DNA of 64,000 nt from Paraburkholderia graminis C4D1M (GTDB taxonomy: Bacteria; Pseudomonadota; Gammaproteobacteria; Burkholderiales; Burkholderiaceae). This document shows, piece by piece, positions 1 to 8,697 of the stretch; position 1 is the stretch's first letter; the number at the start of each line of letters is the position of its first letter. The DNA is taken from assembly GCF_000172415.1 (NCBI RefSeq), contig NZ_ABLD01000026.1:32861-96860 (forward strand), read 5' to 3'. Both the position numbers and the translations under genes were made by a program. Below the pieces are notes generated by a model. The model saw only the letters and a program-made list of their open reading frames with translations. It made no database searches and had not been told where the DNA came from.

Positions 1-101
1 CCTCAGCACATATTGCCTTCGCGACGGGTCAAATTTACAAACGCAGCGGCAACGGGACGCGCGGCATCGGTAAAGCCGGCGCGGTGGCTCGCCGCGCGCA
101 C

Positions 102-140
102 AAAATAAAAAACGCCGCCATTGGATGAATGACGGCGTTG
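102..140 (-). terminator. Rho-independent terminator of ompW
   Basis: Read on the minus strand, an AACGCCGTCATT arm pairs with AATGGCGGCGTT (one wobble) around a short loop. It is followed by a T-rich tract (TTTTTTATTTT). It lies about 107 bases beyond the ompW stop. The first 100 bases of the window show nothing I can name. Confidence 0.7.
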
Positions 141-246
141 TTCAAGCCCCGGAAATTCGACTACCCTAATCGCACGGCATGGTTCGATGCCCGCGCGTTG
201 AACGCTGTGCGAAGCGGGCGTTCGGAGCGACGGCAAAGAGCGAGTG

Positions 247-972
247 TTAAAAGCGGTAACCGATATTGACGTACGTAACGATCGGGTTCAGCTTGATCTT
301 GGTTTCCGATTGCACATTGAGCGTGCCGACCGGCGTCTTCGCCTGCGTGTTCAGTTTGGCCGTCGTGCTGAGCGGCAGGTACGACACCGAAGCGCCTGCG
401 AACCAGTGCTCGTTGAACGCGTAAGTGAAACCCAGATTAAACACCGGCTCCCACGAACTATCCGTAGTGACGCTGGTCGGACCATGCAGGACGTTTGCCT
501 GAAATGCGCCGTTGGTGATCTTCTCGTCGGTGAACCAGATACGGCTCACGCCGATACCGAGATACGGACGGAACGTAGCAGTGGGGGCGTTGAAGTAGTA
601 CTTGAACAGCAGCGTCGGGCTCCACTGTTTCGCCTGCCCGATCTTGCCGAATTGTTCGAGGCTGCCGCTGCCGTTCAGGTCGAACGAAGGCGGATAGCCA
701 ACCACGAATTCGGTCGCGATATGGTCGGTGATGAAGTAGCCAAGAGCCAGGCCGATGGTGTCGGCCGAACTCAGCGTTGCTCCGGTGTTCGGTTCGGTGA
801 TGTTGGTCGGACTACCGCCGATGCTCGTCACTTTCAGGGGCTTGCTGCTCGATTGAGGCGCAAGATGGAACCAGCCTGTTGTGACGGTAAAGCTACCGGC
901 CGATTGTGCGTATGCTGCCGTTGTCATGCCGGCTAGCATCGCGGTCCCCACTACGGCCTGTTTTAATTTCAT
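247..972 (-). CDS. ompW: OmpW family outer membrane protein
   Basis: This is an outer-membrane eight-stranded beta-barrel of the OmpW family, thought to form a narrow hydrophobic channel. The 241-residue product begins with a Sec signal peptide (MKLKQAVVG... ending AYAQ at about residue 22). Alternating aromatic and hydrophobic strands follow, including the family-like stretch GLALGYFITDHIATE and PYLGIGVSRIWF. It ends in the C-terminal Phe (NIGYRF) expected of barrels recognised by the BAM complex. I chose the ATG at 972 because GGAGGAG stands just upstream; an in-frame start 19 codons further up would spoil the signal peptide. It is transcribed alone, with its own terminator downstream. The substrate is unknown. 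Confidence 0.88.
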   Translation of the reverse strand: MKLKQAVVGTAMLAGMTTAAYAQSAGSFTVTTGWFHLAPQSSSKPLKVTSIGGSPTNITEPNTGATLSSADTIGLALGYFITDHIATEFVVGYPPSFDLNGSGSLEQFGKIGQAKQWSPTLLFKYYFNAPTATFRPYLGIGVSRIWFTDEKITNGAFQANVLHGPTSVTTDSSWEPVFNLGFTYAFNEHWFAGASVSYLPLSTTAKLNTQAKTPVGTLNVQSETKIKLNPIVTYVNIGYRF

Positions 973-1159
973 ATGTGCTCCTCCAAAAAAGGCCCGCTCA
1001 TTATGAACACAACGTTTGAAACTAACCATACGCGGCGGTTAGAGTTTTCTCCCTAAGCCACGCGCGCTTTCTGGCCTGGCCGCGCCGCGCCGAATCTCCG
1101 GCGCATGCGGCTCTTCGGACCTTCGGGTATGTACCAACGCGACTATCGGATACTTCAGC

Positions 1160-1867
1160 ATGGCACGGCTTGCACGTCTTTATGTTCCTGACCAGCCGCA
1201 GCACGTCATCCTCCGCGGACTCGATCAGCAGCCTGCGTTCGTCGACGACCAGGACTATGAATTGTTCATCGACTGTTTGAAAGCGGCTTCCCGCGACCAT
1301 CACCTGTCGATCCACGCTTATGCGTTGATGCCGGGCGCGGTTCAACTGCTCGTCACGCCGACCGAGGAGTCGAGTCTGCCCAAGGCGATGCAGGCGGTGG
1401 GGCGCCGCTATGTGGCGCACTTCAACCGTCGCTACGCGCGGCGCGGCACGCTGTGGGAAGGGCGTTATCGCGCCACGGTGATCGAGGGCGAGCGGTACTT
1501 TCTGCTGGCGAGCCGCGTCGTCGAAATGTGTCCGGTGCGCATGCAGCTCGTGAGCGCGCCGGAAGACTACCGGTGGTCGAGCTACCGGCATCACATCGGT
1601 CTCACGCTCGACAGCCTGATCACCGACCATCCGCTTTACTGGTCGCTCGGCAATACGCCGTTCGAGCGGCAACGCGCGTACCGCGAGCTCTGCGAACAGC
1701 CACTCGACGAACGCGAGGCAAGCCAGCTTCAGCAGGCCACGTTAAAGGGCTGGGTGCTCGGCAGCGACACGTATCGCGAATGGGCGGCGCGCGCGGCGAA
1801 CCGGCGCGTGTCTCCATTGCCGCGCGGACGGCCGCGCAAAGTCCGCGAAACGCCGCAGACGCAATAA
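1160..1867 (+). CDS. RAYT-like (Y1 transposase fold) protein, catalytic residues lost
   Basis: The 235-residue protein has the architecture of REP-associated tyrosine transposases (Y1_Tnp fold). An N-terminal ARLARLYVPDQPQHVILRG matches the family, as do IHAYALMP, GTLWEGRYRA and the C-terminal DYRWSSYRHHIG. The family's metal-binding NHVH after ALMP reads GAVQ here. The region that normally reads YIELNPVRA reads VVEMCPVRM, so the nucleophilic tyrosine is a valine. The fold appears kept but single-strand transposase chemistry should be impossible. It is a lone gene with its own terminator, upstream of gltB. It may be a domesticated DNA-binding protein; that role is inference. Confidence 0.8.
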   Translation: MARLARLYVPDQPQHVILRGLDQQPAFVDDQDYELFIDCLKAASRDHHLSIHAYALMPGAVQLLVTPTEESSLPKAMQAVGRRYVAHFNRRYARRGTLWEGRYRATVIEGERYFLLASRVVEMCPVRMQLVSAPEDYRWSSYRHHIGLTLDSLITDHPLYWSLGNTPFERQRAYRELCEQPLDEREASQLQQATLKGWVLGSDTYREWAARAANRRVSPLPRGRPRKVRETPQTQ

Positions 1868-1922
1868 ACGCAGCGAGCGCCCCACGCTCGATAGGCAATC
1901 AGAATCAACGGTTTATGCTTTG

Positions 1923-1951
1923 AACGGCATTCGGACATGCCGTTTTATTTT
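1923..1951 (+). terminator. Terminator of the RAYT-like gene
   Basis: AACGGCAT and ATGCCGTT form a perfect 8-bp stem around a 6-base loop, followed by TTATTTT. It lies 56 bases after the stop codon at 1867. It separates this gene from gltB in the 323-base gap. Confidence 0.75.
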
Positions 1952-2031
1952 GCCCACTTTCGATATGGCACCAATAAAAGCGAGCCGCAATGCACCAAAT
2001 TGATAATTGGGGATCGAACGCAACGTTTTAT

Positions 2032-2061
2032 TTGCTATTCCGTTGATTCGTCGCGTATATT
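2032..2061 (+). promoter_or_regulatory. Probable sigma-70 promoter of gltBD
   Basis: TTGCTA (-35 like) and TATATT (-10 like) are 18 bases apart, about 130 bases upstream of the gltB ATG and after the preceding terminator. No activator site was recognised. The assignment rests on consensus match only. Confidence 0.45.
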
Positions 2062-2190
2062 CCGAATTCCGGCGTTTTTGATATGTGCAGGATGCAGCCT
2101 CAGAAGCGCCTTCGCCGTTGCGGGTGTGCACGTGCGGCAATAGAAAAAACGGTTTAACGGCCTGTCCGGCCCCTCACAGACGGTGTCCCC

Positions 2191-5100
2191 ATGAACGATC
2201 ACCAGCAACCGGTTCACCCGGTTCCCGCCGCGCAAGGGTTGTACGACCCGCAAAACGAACATGACGCCTGCGGCGTCGGCTTCGTCGCTCATATCAAGGG
2301 CAAGAAAAGCCACCAGATCATCGAGCAGGGCCTGAAGATTCTGGAGAATCTCGACCACCGCGGCGCCGTCGGCGCCGATCCGCTCATGGGCGACGGCGCG
2401 GGCATCCTGATCCAGATTCCGGACGGTTTCTATCGCGAGGAAATGGCGAGGCAAGGCGTGACCTTGCCGCCGTTCGGCGAATACGGCGTCGGCATGGTGT
2501 TCCTGCCGAAGGAACACGCATCGCGTCTCGCCTGCGAGCAGGAGCTGGAGCGCACGGTCAAGGCCGAAGGCCAGGTCGTGCTCGGCTGGCGCGATGTGCC
2601 GGTCGATCACACCATGCCGATCTCGCCCACTGTGAAGGCGAGCGAGCCGCTGATCCGCCAGATCTTCATCGGCCGCGGCAAGGACATCATGGTGACCGAC
2701 GCGCTCGAGCGGAAGCTGTATGTGATCCGCAAGACCGCGAGCCACCGCATCCAGGCGCTCAAGCTCAAGCACGGCAAGGAATACTTCGTGCCGTCCATGT
2801 CGGCGCGCACGGTGGTCTACAAAGGTCTGCTGCTGGCGGGTCAGGTCGGCGTGTACTACCGCGACCTGCAAGACGAGCGCACCGTGTCGGCGCTCGCGCT
2901 CGTGCACCAGCGCTTCTCGACCAACACGTTCCCGGCGTGGGAACTGGCTCACCCGTACCGCATGATCGCCCACAACGGCGAAATCAACACGGTGAAGGGC
3001 AACGTCAACTGGCTGAACGCGCGTACCGGCGCGATCGCGTCGCACGTGCTCGGCGACGATCTGCCGAAGCTGTGGCCGCTCATCTATCCGGGCCAATCGG
3101 ACACGGCATCGTTCGACAACTGCCTCGAACTGCTCGTGATGGCCGGCTATCCGCTCGTCCACGCCATGATGATGATGATCCCGGAAGCCTGGGAACAGCA
3201 CACGCTGATGGACGACAACCGCCGCGCGTTCTACGAATACCACGCCGCGATGATGGAGCCGTGGGACGGTCCCGCGGCAATCGCGTTCACCGACGGCCGT
3301 CAGATCGGCGCGACGCTCGACCGTAACGGCCTGCGTCCGGCGCGCTACATCGTCACCGACGACGACCTCGTCATCATGGCGTCCGAAGCGGGCACGCTGC
3401 CTATCCCCGAGTCGAAGATCGTCAAGAAGTGGCGTCTGCAGCCGGGCAAGATGTTCCTGATCGACATGGAGCACGGCCGCATCATCGACGACAAGGAACT
3501 GAAGGACAACCTCGCCAACGCGAAGCCGTACAAGAGCTGGATCGACGCCGTGCGCATTAAGCTCGACGAGATCGAGCCGAAGGCCGAAGACGTCGCGACG
3601 GAACGCCGCGAAGCCGCCGCGTTGCTGGATCGTCAGCAGGCATTCGGCTACACGCAGGAAGACCTCAAGTTCCTGATGGCGCCGATGGCGCAAGCCGGTG
3701 AAGAAGCCGTCGGTTCGATGGGCAACGACTCGCCGCTCGCGGTCATGTCCAACAAGAACAAGACGCTCTATCACTACTTCAAGCAGCTGTTCGCGCAAGT
3801 CACGAACCCGCCGATCGACCCGATCCGCGAAAACATGGTGATGTCGCTCGTGTCGTTCGTCGGTCCGAAGCCGAACCTGCTCGACACCAACAACATCAAC
3901 CCGCCGATGCGCCTCGAAGTGTCGCAGCCGGTGCTCGACTTCAAGGACATCGCCAAGATCCGCGCGATCGATCAGTACACGGGCGGCAAGTTCAGCTCGT
4001 ACGAACTGAACATCTGCTATCCGGTTGCGTGGGGCAAGGAAGGCATCGAGGCGCGTCTCGCGTCGCTGTGCGCGGAAGCCGTCGACGCCGTCAAGTCCGG
4101 CTACAACATGCTGATCGTGTCGGACCGCAAGACCGACCGCGACAACGTCGCGATCCCGGCGCTGCTGGCCACGGCCGCTATTCACACGCATCTCGTGCAG
4201 CAAGGTTTGCGCACGAGCACCGGTCTGGTCGTCGAAACCGGATCGGCGCGTGAGACGCATCACTTCGCGCTGCTCGCGGGCTATGGCGCGGAAGCCGTGC
4301 ATCCGTACCTCGCGATGGAAACGCTCGCGCAGCTCGCGGCCGGCCTGAAGGGCGACCTGTCGGCGGAGAAGGCGATCTACAACTTCACGAAGGCGGTCGG
4401 CAAGGGCTTGCAGAAGGTCATGTCCAAGATGGGCATTTCGACCTACATGTCGTACACCGGCGCGCAGATTTTCGAAGCAGTCGGCCTCGCTGAAGACCTC
4501 GTGCAGAAGTACTTCAAGGGCACGTCGTCGAAGGTCGGCGGCATCGGTTTGTTCGACGTCGCCGAAGAAGCGATCCGTCTGCATCGCGATGCGTTCGGCG
4601 ACAACCCGGTTCTCGCGAGCATGCTCGACGCGGGCGGCGAGTACGCGTATCGCGTGCGCGGCGAAGAACACATGTGGACGCCGGATGCGATCGCCAAGCT
4701 GCAACACTCGGCGCGCAGCAACTCGTATCAGACGTACAAGGAATACGCGCATCTGATCAACGATCAGACCAAGCGTCACATGACGTTCCGCGGCCTGTTC
4801 GAATTCAAGCTCGATCCGGCCAAGGCAATTCCGCTCGACGAAGTCGAACCGGCGAAGGAAATCGTCAAGCGTTTCGCGACCGGCGCCATGTCGCTCGGCT
4901 CGATCAGCACCGAAGCGCACGCCACGCTGGCGGTCGCGATGAACCGCATCGGCGGCAAGTCGAACACGGGCGAAGGCGGCGAGGACGAAAACCGCTATCG
5001 CAACGAACTGCGCGGCATCCCGATCAAGAACGGCGACACGATGAAGTCCGTCATCGGCGACGAAGTGATCGTCGACATTCCGTTGAAGGACGGCGATTCG

Positions 5101-6894
5101 CTGCGCTCGAAGATCAAGCAGGTCGCATCGGGCCGCTTCGGCGTGACGGCGGAATACCTCGCGTCCGCCGATCAGATCCAGATCAAGATGGCGCAGGGCG
5201 CGAAGCCGGGCGAAGGCGGCCAGTTGCCGGGCCACAAGGTGTCCGACTACATCGGCAAGCTGCGTTATTCGGTGCCGGGCGTCGGCCTGATTTCGCCGCC
5301 GCCGCACCACGACATCTATTCGATCGAAGATCTGGCGCAGCTCATTCACGATCTGAAGAACGCGAACCCGGCGGCGAGCGTCTCGGTGAAGCTCGTGTCG
5401 GAGTCGGGCGTCGGCACGGTTGCCGCGGGCGTTGCCAAGGCGAAGGCCGATCACGTCGTGATCGCGGGCCACGACGGCGGCACGGGCGCGTCGCCGCTGT
5501 CGTCGATCAAGCACGCCGGCACGCCGTGGGAACTCGGTCTCGCCGAAACGCAGCAGACGCTGGTGCTCAACCAGTTGCGCGGCCGTATCCGCGTGCAGGC
5601 CGACGGTCAGATGAAGACCGGCCGCGACGTCGTGATCGGTGCGCTGCTCGGCGCCGACGAATTCGGCTTTGCGACGGCGCCGCTCGTCGTCGAAGGCTGC
5701 ATCATGATGCGCAAGTGCCATCTGAACACGTGCCCGGTCGGCGTAGCGACGCAAGATCCGGTGCTGCGTGCGAAGTTCAAGGGCCAGCCGGAACACGTCG
5801 TGAACTTCTTCTTCTTCGTCGCTGAAGAAGCACGCGAACTCATGGCGCAACTGGGCATCCGCAAGTTCGACGATCTGATCGGCCACGCCGAATTGCTCGA
5901 CATGAAGAAGGGCGTCGAGCACTGGAAGGCGAAGGGTCTCGACTTCTCGCGCGTGTTCTACCAGCCGCAAGTGCCGGCCGAAGTCGCGCGCAAGCACGTG
6001 GAACAGCAGGATCACGGTCTCGATCGCGCGCTCGATCACACGCTGATCGAGAAGGCGAAGGCGGCCATCGAGAAGGGCGAGCATGTGTCGTTCATCCAGC
6101 CGGTGCGCAACGTCAATCGTACGGTCGGCGCGATGCTGTCCGGCACGATCGCGAAGAAGTACGGCCACGACGGCTTGCCCGACGACACAATCCACATCCA
6201 GTTGAAGGGCACGGCGGGCCAGAGCTTCGGCGCGTTCCTCGCGAAGGGCATCACGCTGGATCTCGTCGGCGACGGCAACGACTACGTCGGCAAGGGTTTG
6301 TCGGGCGGGCGGATCATCATTCGTCCCACGAACGATTTCCGCGGCAAGTCGGAAGAGAACATCATCTGCGGCAACACGGTGATGTACGGCGCGATCGAAG
6401 GCGAAGCCTTCTTCCGCGGCGTGGCGGGCGAGCGCTTCTGCGTGCGTAACTCGGGCGCGACGGCGGTTGTCGAAGGCACGGGCGACCACGGCTGCGAATA
6501 CATGACGGGCGGCACGGTGGTCGTGCTCGGCGAAACCGGGCGCAACTTCGCAGCGGGCATGTCGGGCGGCATCGCTTATGTGTACGACCCGGACAACACG
6601 TTCGCGGGCAAGTGCAACAAGTCGATGGTCGCACTCGATCCGGTTCTGCAGCAGGCCGAGCAGGAACGCACGGTCGACCGCGGCCTGTGGCACGCCGGCA
6701 CCACCGACGAAGCGCTGCTGAAGGGTCTCGTCGAACGTCACTTCCAGTTCACGGGCTCGCCGCGTGCAAAGGCGCTGCTCGAAAACTGGGACGCGTCGCG
6801 CCGTCAATTCGTGAAGGTGTTCCCGACCGAATACAAGCGCGCGCTCGGCGAAATGGCAGCGAAGAAAGCGAACAAGGAAGTGCTCGCCGCCTAA
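2191..6894 (+). CDS. gltB: Glutamate synthase (NADPH) large subunit
   Basis: GltB is the alpha subunit of glutamate synthase (GOGAT). It hydrolyses glutamine and transfers the ammonia to 2-oxoglutarate, giving glutamate in the cytoplasm. The 1567 residues match the family length. The N-terminal class-II amidotransferase domain begins at Cys27 (HDACGVGFV), so a 26-residue propeptide is expected to be removed. The central domain follows, then the FMN-binding synthase domain at about 830-1200 with GGTGASPLSS. The 3Fe-4S ligands are Cys1170, Cys1176 and Cys1181 (CX5CX4C). The C-terminal GXGXG beta-helix includes MTGGTVVVLGETG. gltD follows after 148 bases, so the pair is probably one transcript. 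Confidence 0.98.
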   Translation: MNDHQQPVHPVPAAQGLYDPQNEHDACGVGFVAHIKGKKSHQIIEQGLKILENLDHRGAVGADPLMGDGAGILIQIPDGFYREEMARQGVTLPPFGEYGVGMVFLPKEHASRLACEQELERTVKAEGQVVLGWRDVPVDHTMPISPTVKASEPLIRQIFIGRGKDIMVTDALERKLYVIRKTASHRIQALKLKHGKEYFVPSMSARTVVYKGLLLAGQVGVYYRDLQDERTVSALALVHQRFSTNTFPAWELAHPYRMIAHNGEINTVKGNVNWLNARTGAIASHVLGDDLPKLWPLIYPGQSDTASFDNCLELLVMAGYPLVHAMMMMIPEAWEQHTLMDDNRRAFYEYHAAMMEPWDGPAAIAFTDGRQIGATLDRNGLRPARYIVTDDDLVIMASEAGTLPIPESKIVKKWRLQPGKMFLIDMEHGRIIDDKELKDNLANAKPYKSWIDAVRIKLDEIEPKAEDVATERREAAALLDRQQAFGYTQEDLKFLMAPMAQAGEEAVGSMGNDSPLAVMSNKNKTLYHYFKQLFAQVTNPPIDPIRENMVMSLVSFVGPKPNLLDTNNINPPMRLEVSQPVLDFKDIAKIRAIDQYTGGKFSSYELNICYPVAWGKEGIEARLASLCAEAVDAVKSGYNMLIVSDRKTDRDNVAIPALLATAAIHTHLVQQGLRTSTGLVVETGSARETHHFALLAGYGAEAVHPYLAMETLAQLAAGLKGDLSAEKAIYNFTKAVGKGLQKVMSKMGISTYMSYTGAQIFEAVGLAEDLVQKYFKGTSSKVGGIGLFDVAEEAIRLHRDAFGDNPVLASMLDAGGEYAYRVRGEEHMWTPDAIAKLQHSARSNSYQTYKEYAHLINDQTKRHMTFRGLFEFKLDPAKAIPLDEVEPAKEIVKRFATGAMSLGSISTEAHATLAVAMNRIGGKSNTGEGGEDENRYRNELRGIPIKNGDTMKSVIGDEVIVDIPLKDGDSLRSKIKQVASGRFGVTAEYLASADQIQIKMAQGAKPGEGGQLPGHKVSDYIGKLRYSVPGVGLISPPPHHDIYSIEDLAQLIHDLKNANPAASVSVKLVSESGVGTVAAGVAKAKADHVVIAGHDGGTGASPLSSIKHAGTPWELGLAETQQTLVLNQLRGRIRVQADGQMKTGRDVVIGALLGADEFGFATAPLVVEGCIMMRKCHLNTCPVGVATQDPVLRAKFKGQPEHVVNFFFFVAEEARELMAQLGIRKFDDLIGHAELLDMKKGVEHWKAKGLDFSRVFYQPQVPAEVARKHVEQQDHGLDRALDHTLIEKAKAAIEKGEHVSFIQPVRNVNRTVGAMLSGTIAKKYGHDGLPDDTIHIQLKGTAGQSFGAFLAKGITLDLVGDGNDYVGKGLSGGRIIIRPTNDFRGKSEENIICGNTVMYGAIEGEAFFRGVAGERFCVRNSGATAVVEGTGDHGCEYMTGGTVVVLGETGRNFAAGMSGGIAYVYDPDNTFAGKCNKSMVALDPVLQQAEQERTVDRGLWHAGTTDEALLKGLVERHFQFTGSPRAKALLENWDASRRQFVKVFPTEYKRALGEMAAKKANKEVLAA

Positions 6895-7042
6895 GCGCGG
6901 ATTGAGCACTGACTGAACGCTGACTAAGCGCTAACCGCTCCCGCACAGTAGACGTCACCTTTAGCCGTACCCGCCGCCGCTCGACAATCCGATGCGCGGC
7001 GGGTCCAGATTACCCCTAGATACAGATAGAGAAGAGAACCAC

Positions 7043-8512
7043 ATGGGCAAGGCAACCGGTTTTCTCGAGTTCGAGCGCCGCCACGAGGCGTACGAAGCTC
7101 CGCTCACGCGTGTGAAGCACTACAAGGAATTCGTCGCGGCACTCACCGACGACGAAGCGAAGATTCAAGGCGCACGTTGCATGGACTGCGGCATCCCGTT
7201 CTGCAACAACGGCTGCCCGGTGAACAACATCATTCCGGACTTCAACGACCTGGTGTTCCATCAGGACTGGAAGACCGCGATTGAAGTGCTGCACTCCACG
7301 AACAACTTCCCGGAATTCACGGGCCGCATCTGCCCGGCGCCGTGCGAAGCAGCGTGCACGCTCGGCATCAACGACGATCCGGTCGGCATCAAGTCGCTCG
7401 AACACGCGATCATCGACAAGGCGTGGGCCGAAGGCTGGGTCGCGCCGCAGCCGCCGAAGCACAAGACCGGCAAGAAGGTCGCCGTGGTCGGTTCGGGCCC
7501 TGCTGGCCTGGCCGTCGCGCAGCAACTCGCGCGCGCGGGCCACGAGGTCACCGTGTTCGAGAAGAACGACCGCATCGGCGGCCTGCTGCGTTACGGCATT
7601 CCCGACTTCAAGCTCGAGAAGTGGCTGATCGACCGCCGCATGCGCCAGATGGAAGCGGAAGGCGTGACGTTCCGCGCCAACGTGTTCGTCGGCAAGGCGG
7701 ATTCGCTGCCGCCGTACATCGGCAACACGGCGAAGGAAACCATCACGCCCGAGCAGTTGAAGGAAGACTTCGACGCGGTCGTGATCGCCGGCGGTTCGGA
7801 AACGCCGCGCGATCTGCCGGTGCCAGGACGCGAGCTGGAAGGCATTCACTATGCAATGGAATTCCTGCCGCAGCAGAACAAGGTCAACGCCGGCGACAAG
7901 GTCGCGAACCAGTTGCTCGCGAAGGGCAAGCATGTGGTCGTGATCGGCGGCGGCGATACGGGCTCGGACTGCGTGGGCACGTCGAATCGTCATGGGGCGA
8001 AGAGCGTCACGCAATTCGAACTGCTGCCGCAACCGCCGGAAGAAGAGAACAAGCCGCTCGTGTGGCCGTACTGGCCGATCAAGCTGCGCACGTCGTCGTC
8101 GCATGACGAAGGCTGCTCGCGCGATTGGGCGGTCGCCACGAAGCGCCTCGAAGGCAAGAACGGCAAGGTCGAAAAGCTGATCGCGGCACGCGTCGAATGG
8201 AAGGACGGCAAGATGGTCGAAGTGCCGGGTTCGGAGTTCGAAATGAAGGCCGACCTCGTGCTGCTCGCGATGGGCTTCACGCAGCCGGTGTCGCCGGTGC
8301 TCGAGGCGTTCGGCGTCGACAAGGATGCGCGCGGCAACGTGCGTGCTTCCACTGAGGGCGACAAGGCGTATTACACGTCGGTGGACAAGGTGTTCACGGC
8401 GGGCGACATGCGTCGCGGCCAGTCGCTCGTGGTGTGGGCGATCCGCGAAGGTCGTCAGTGCGCGCGTTCGGTCGATGCGTTCCTGATGGGTCATTCGGAA
8501 CTGCCGCGTTAA
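7043..8512 (+). CDS. gltD: Glutamate synthase (NADPH) small subunit
   Basis: GltD is the beta subunit of GOGAT. It oxidises NADPH and passes electrons through FAD and iron-sulfur clusters to GltB. The 489-residue protein has an N-terminal cysteine region (CMDCGIPFCNNGCP, then CPAPCEAAC) for 4Fe-4S clusters. An FAD Rossmann motif (GSGPAGLAVAQ) lies near residue 150 and an NADPH motif (VIGGGDTGSDC) near residue 300. The C-terminal AGDMRRGQSLVVWAI contacts the flavin. I chose the ATG at 7043 because AGAAGAGAACC precedes it and MGKATGFLEFER is the usual N-terminus. A strong terminator follows. Confidence 0.97.
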   Translation: MGKATGFLEFERRHEAYEAPLTRVKHYKEFVAALTDDEAKIQGARCMDCGIPFCNNGCPVNNIIPDFNDLVFHQDWKTAIEVLHSTNNFPEFTGRICPAPCEAACTLGINDDPVGIKSLEHAIIDKAWAEGWVAPQPPKHKTGKKVAVVGSGPAGLAVAQQLARAGHEVTVFEKNDRIGGLLRYGIPDFKLEKWLIDRRMRQMEAEGVTFRANVFVGKADSLPPYIGNTAKETITPEQLKEDFDAVVIAGGSETPRDLPVPGRELEGIHYAMEFLPQQNKVNAGDKVANQLLAKGKHVVVIGGGDTGSDCVGTSNRHGAKSVTQFELLPQPPEEENKPLVWPYWPIKLRTSSSHDEGCSRDWAVATKRLEGKNGKVEKLIAARVEWKDGKMVEVPGSEFEMKADLVLLAMGFTQPVSPVLEAFGVDKDARGNVRASTEGDKAYYTSVDKVFTAGDMRRGQSLVVWAIREGRQCARSVDAFLMGHSELPR

Positions 8513-8613
8513 ACGTCTGTCTCGCCGCCAGCCAGGGTTTGCAGGAAGAGGTGGAGACGACGACGGTGCCTGCTTCGCGTTATAGCGGCAGCACCGCCGA
8601 GAGCAGTGAGAAT

Positions 8614-8648
8614 AAAGCCGGGCACCTGAGAAGGTGACCCGGCTTTTT
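8614..8648 (+). terminator. Terminator after gltD, possibly bidirectional
   Basis: AAAGCCGGG(C)ACCT and AGGTGACCCGGCTTT pair with a single bulge and end in TTTTT. The other side starts with AATAAAG, so it could also end transcripts from dadA on the minus strand. The rest of the 185-base gap shows nothing else. Confidence 0.85.
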
Positions 8649-8697
8649 AACGTGCGGTTTCTGCGTCCCCTAGTGCCTTAAATTGCGCAGAGGCTAG

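Noticed and set aside
1087..1104. GCGCCG/CGGCGC hairpin upstream of the RAYT-like gene as a REP element
   Set aside because: It is perfect but short and GC-only. I saw no second copy in the window, so a REP claim is not supported.
2035..6909. A 1624-codon open frame antisense to gltB
   Set aside because: It is explained by high GC codon bias of gltB. The product is Arg/Asp/Val-rich with no domain, and it has no ribosome site.
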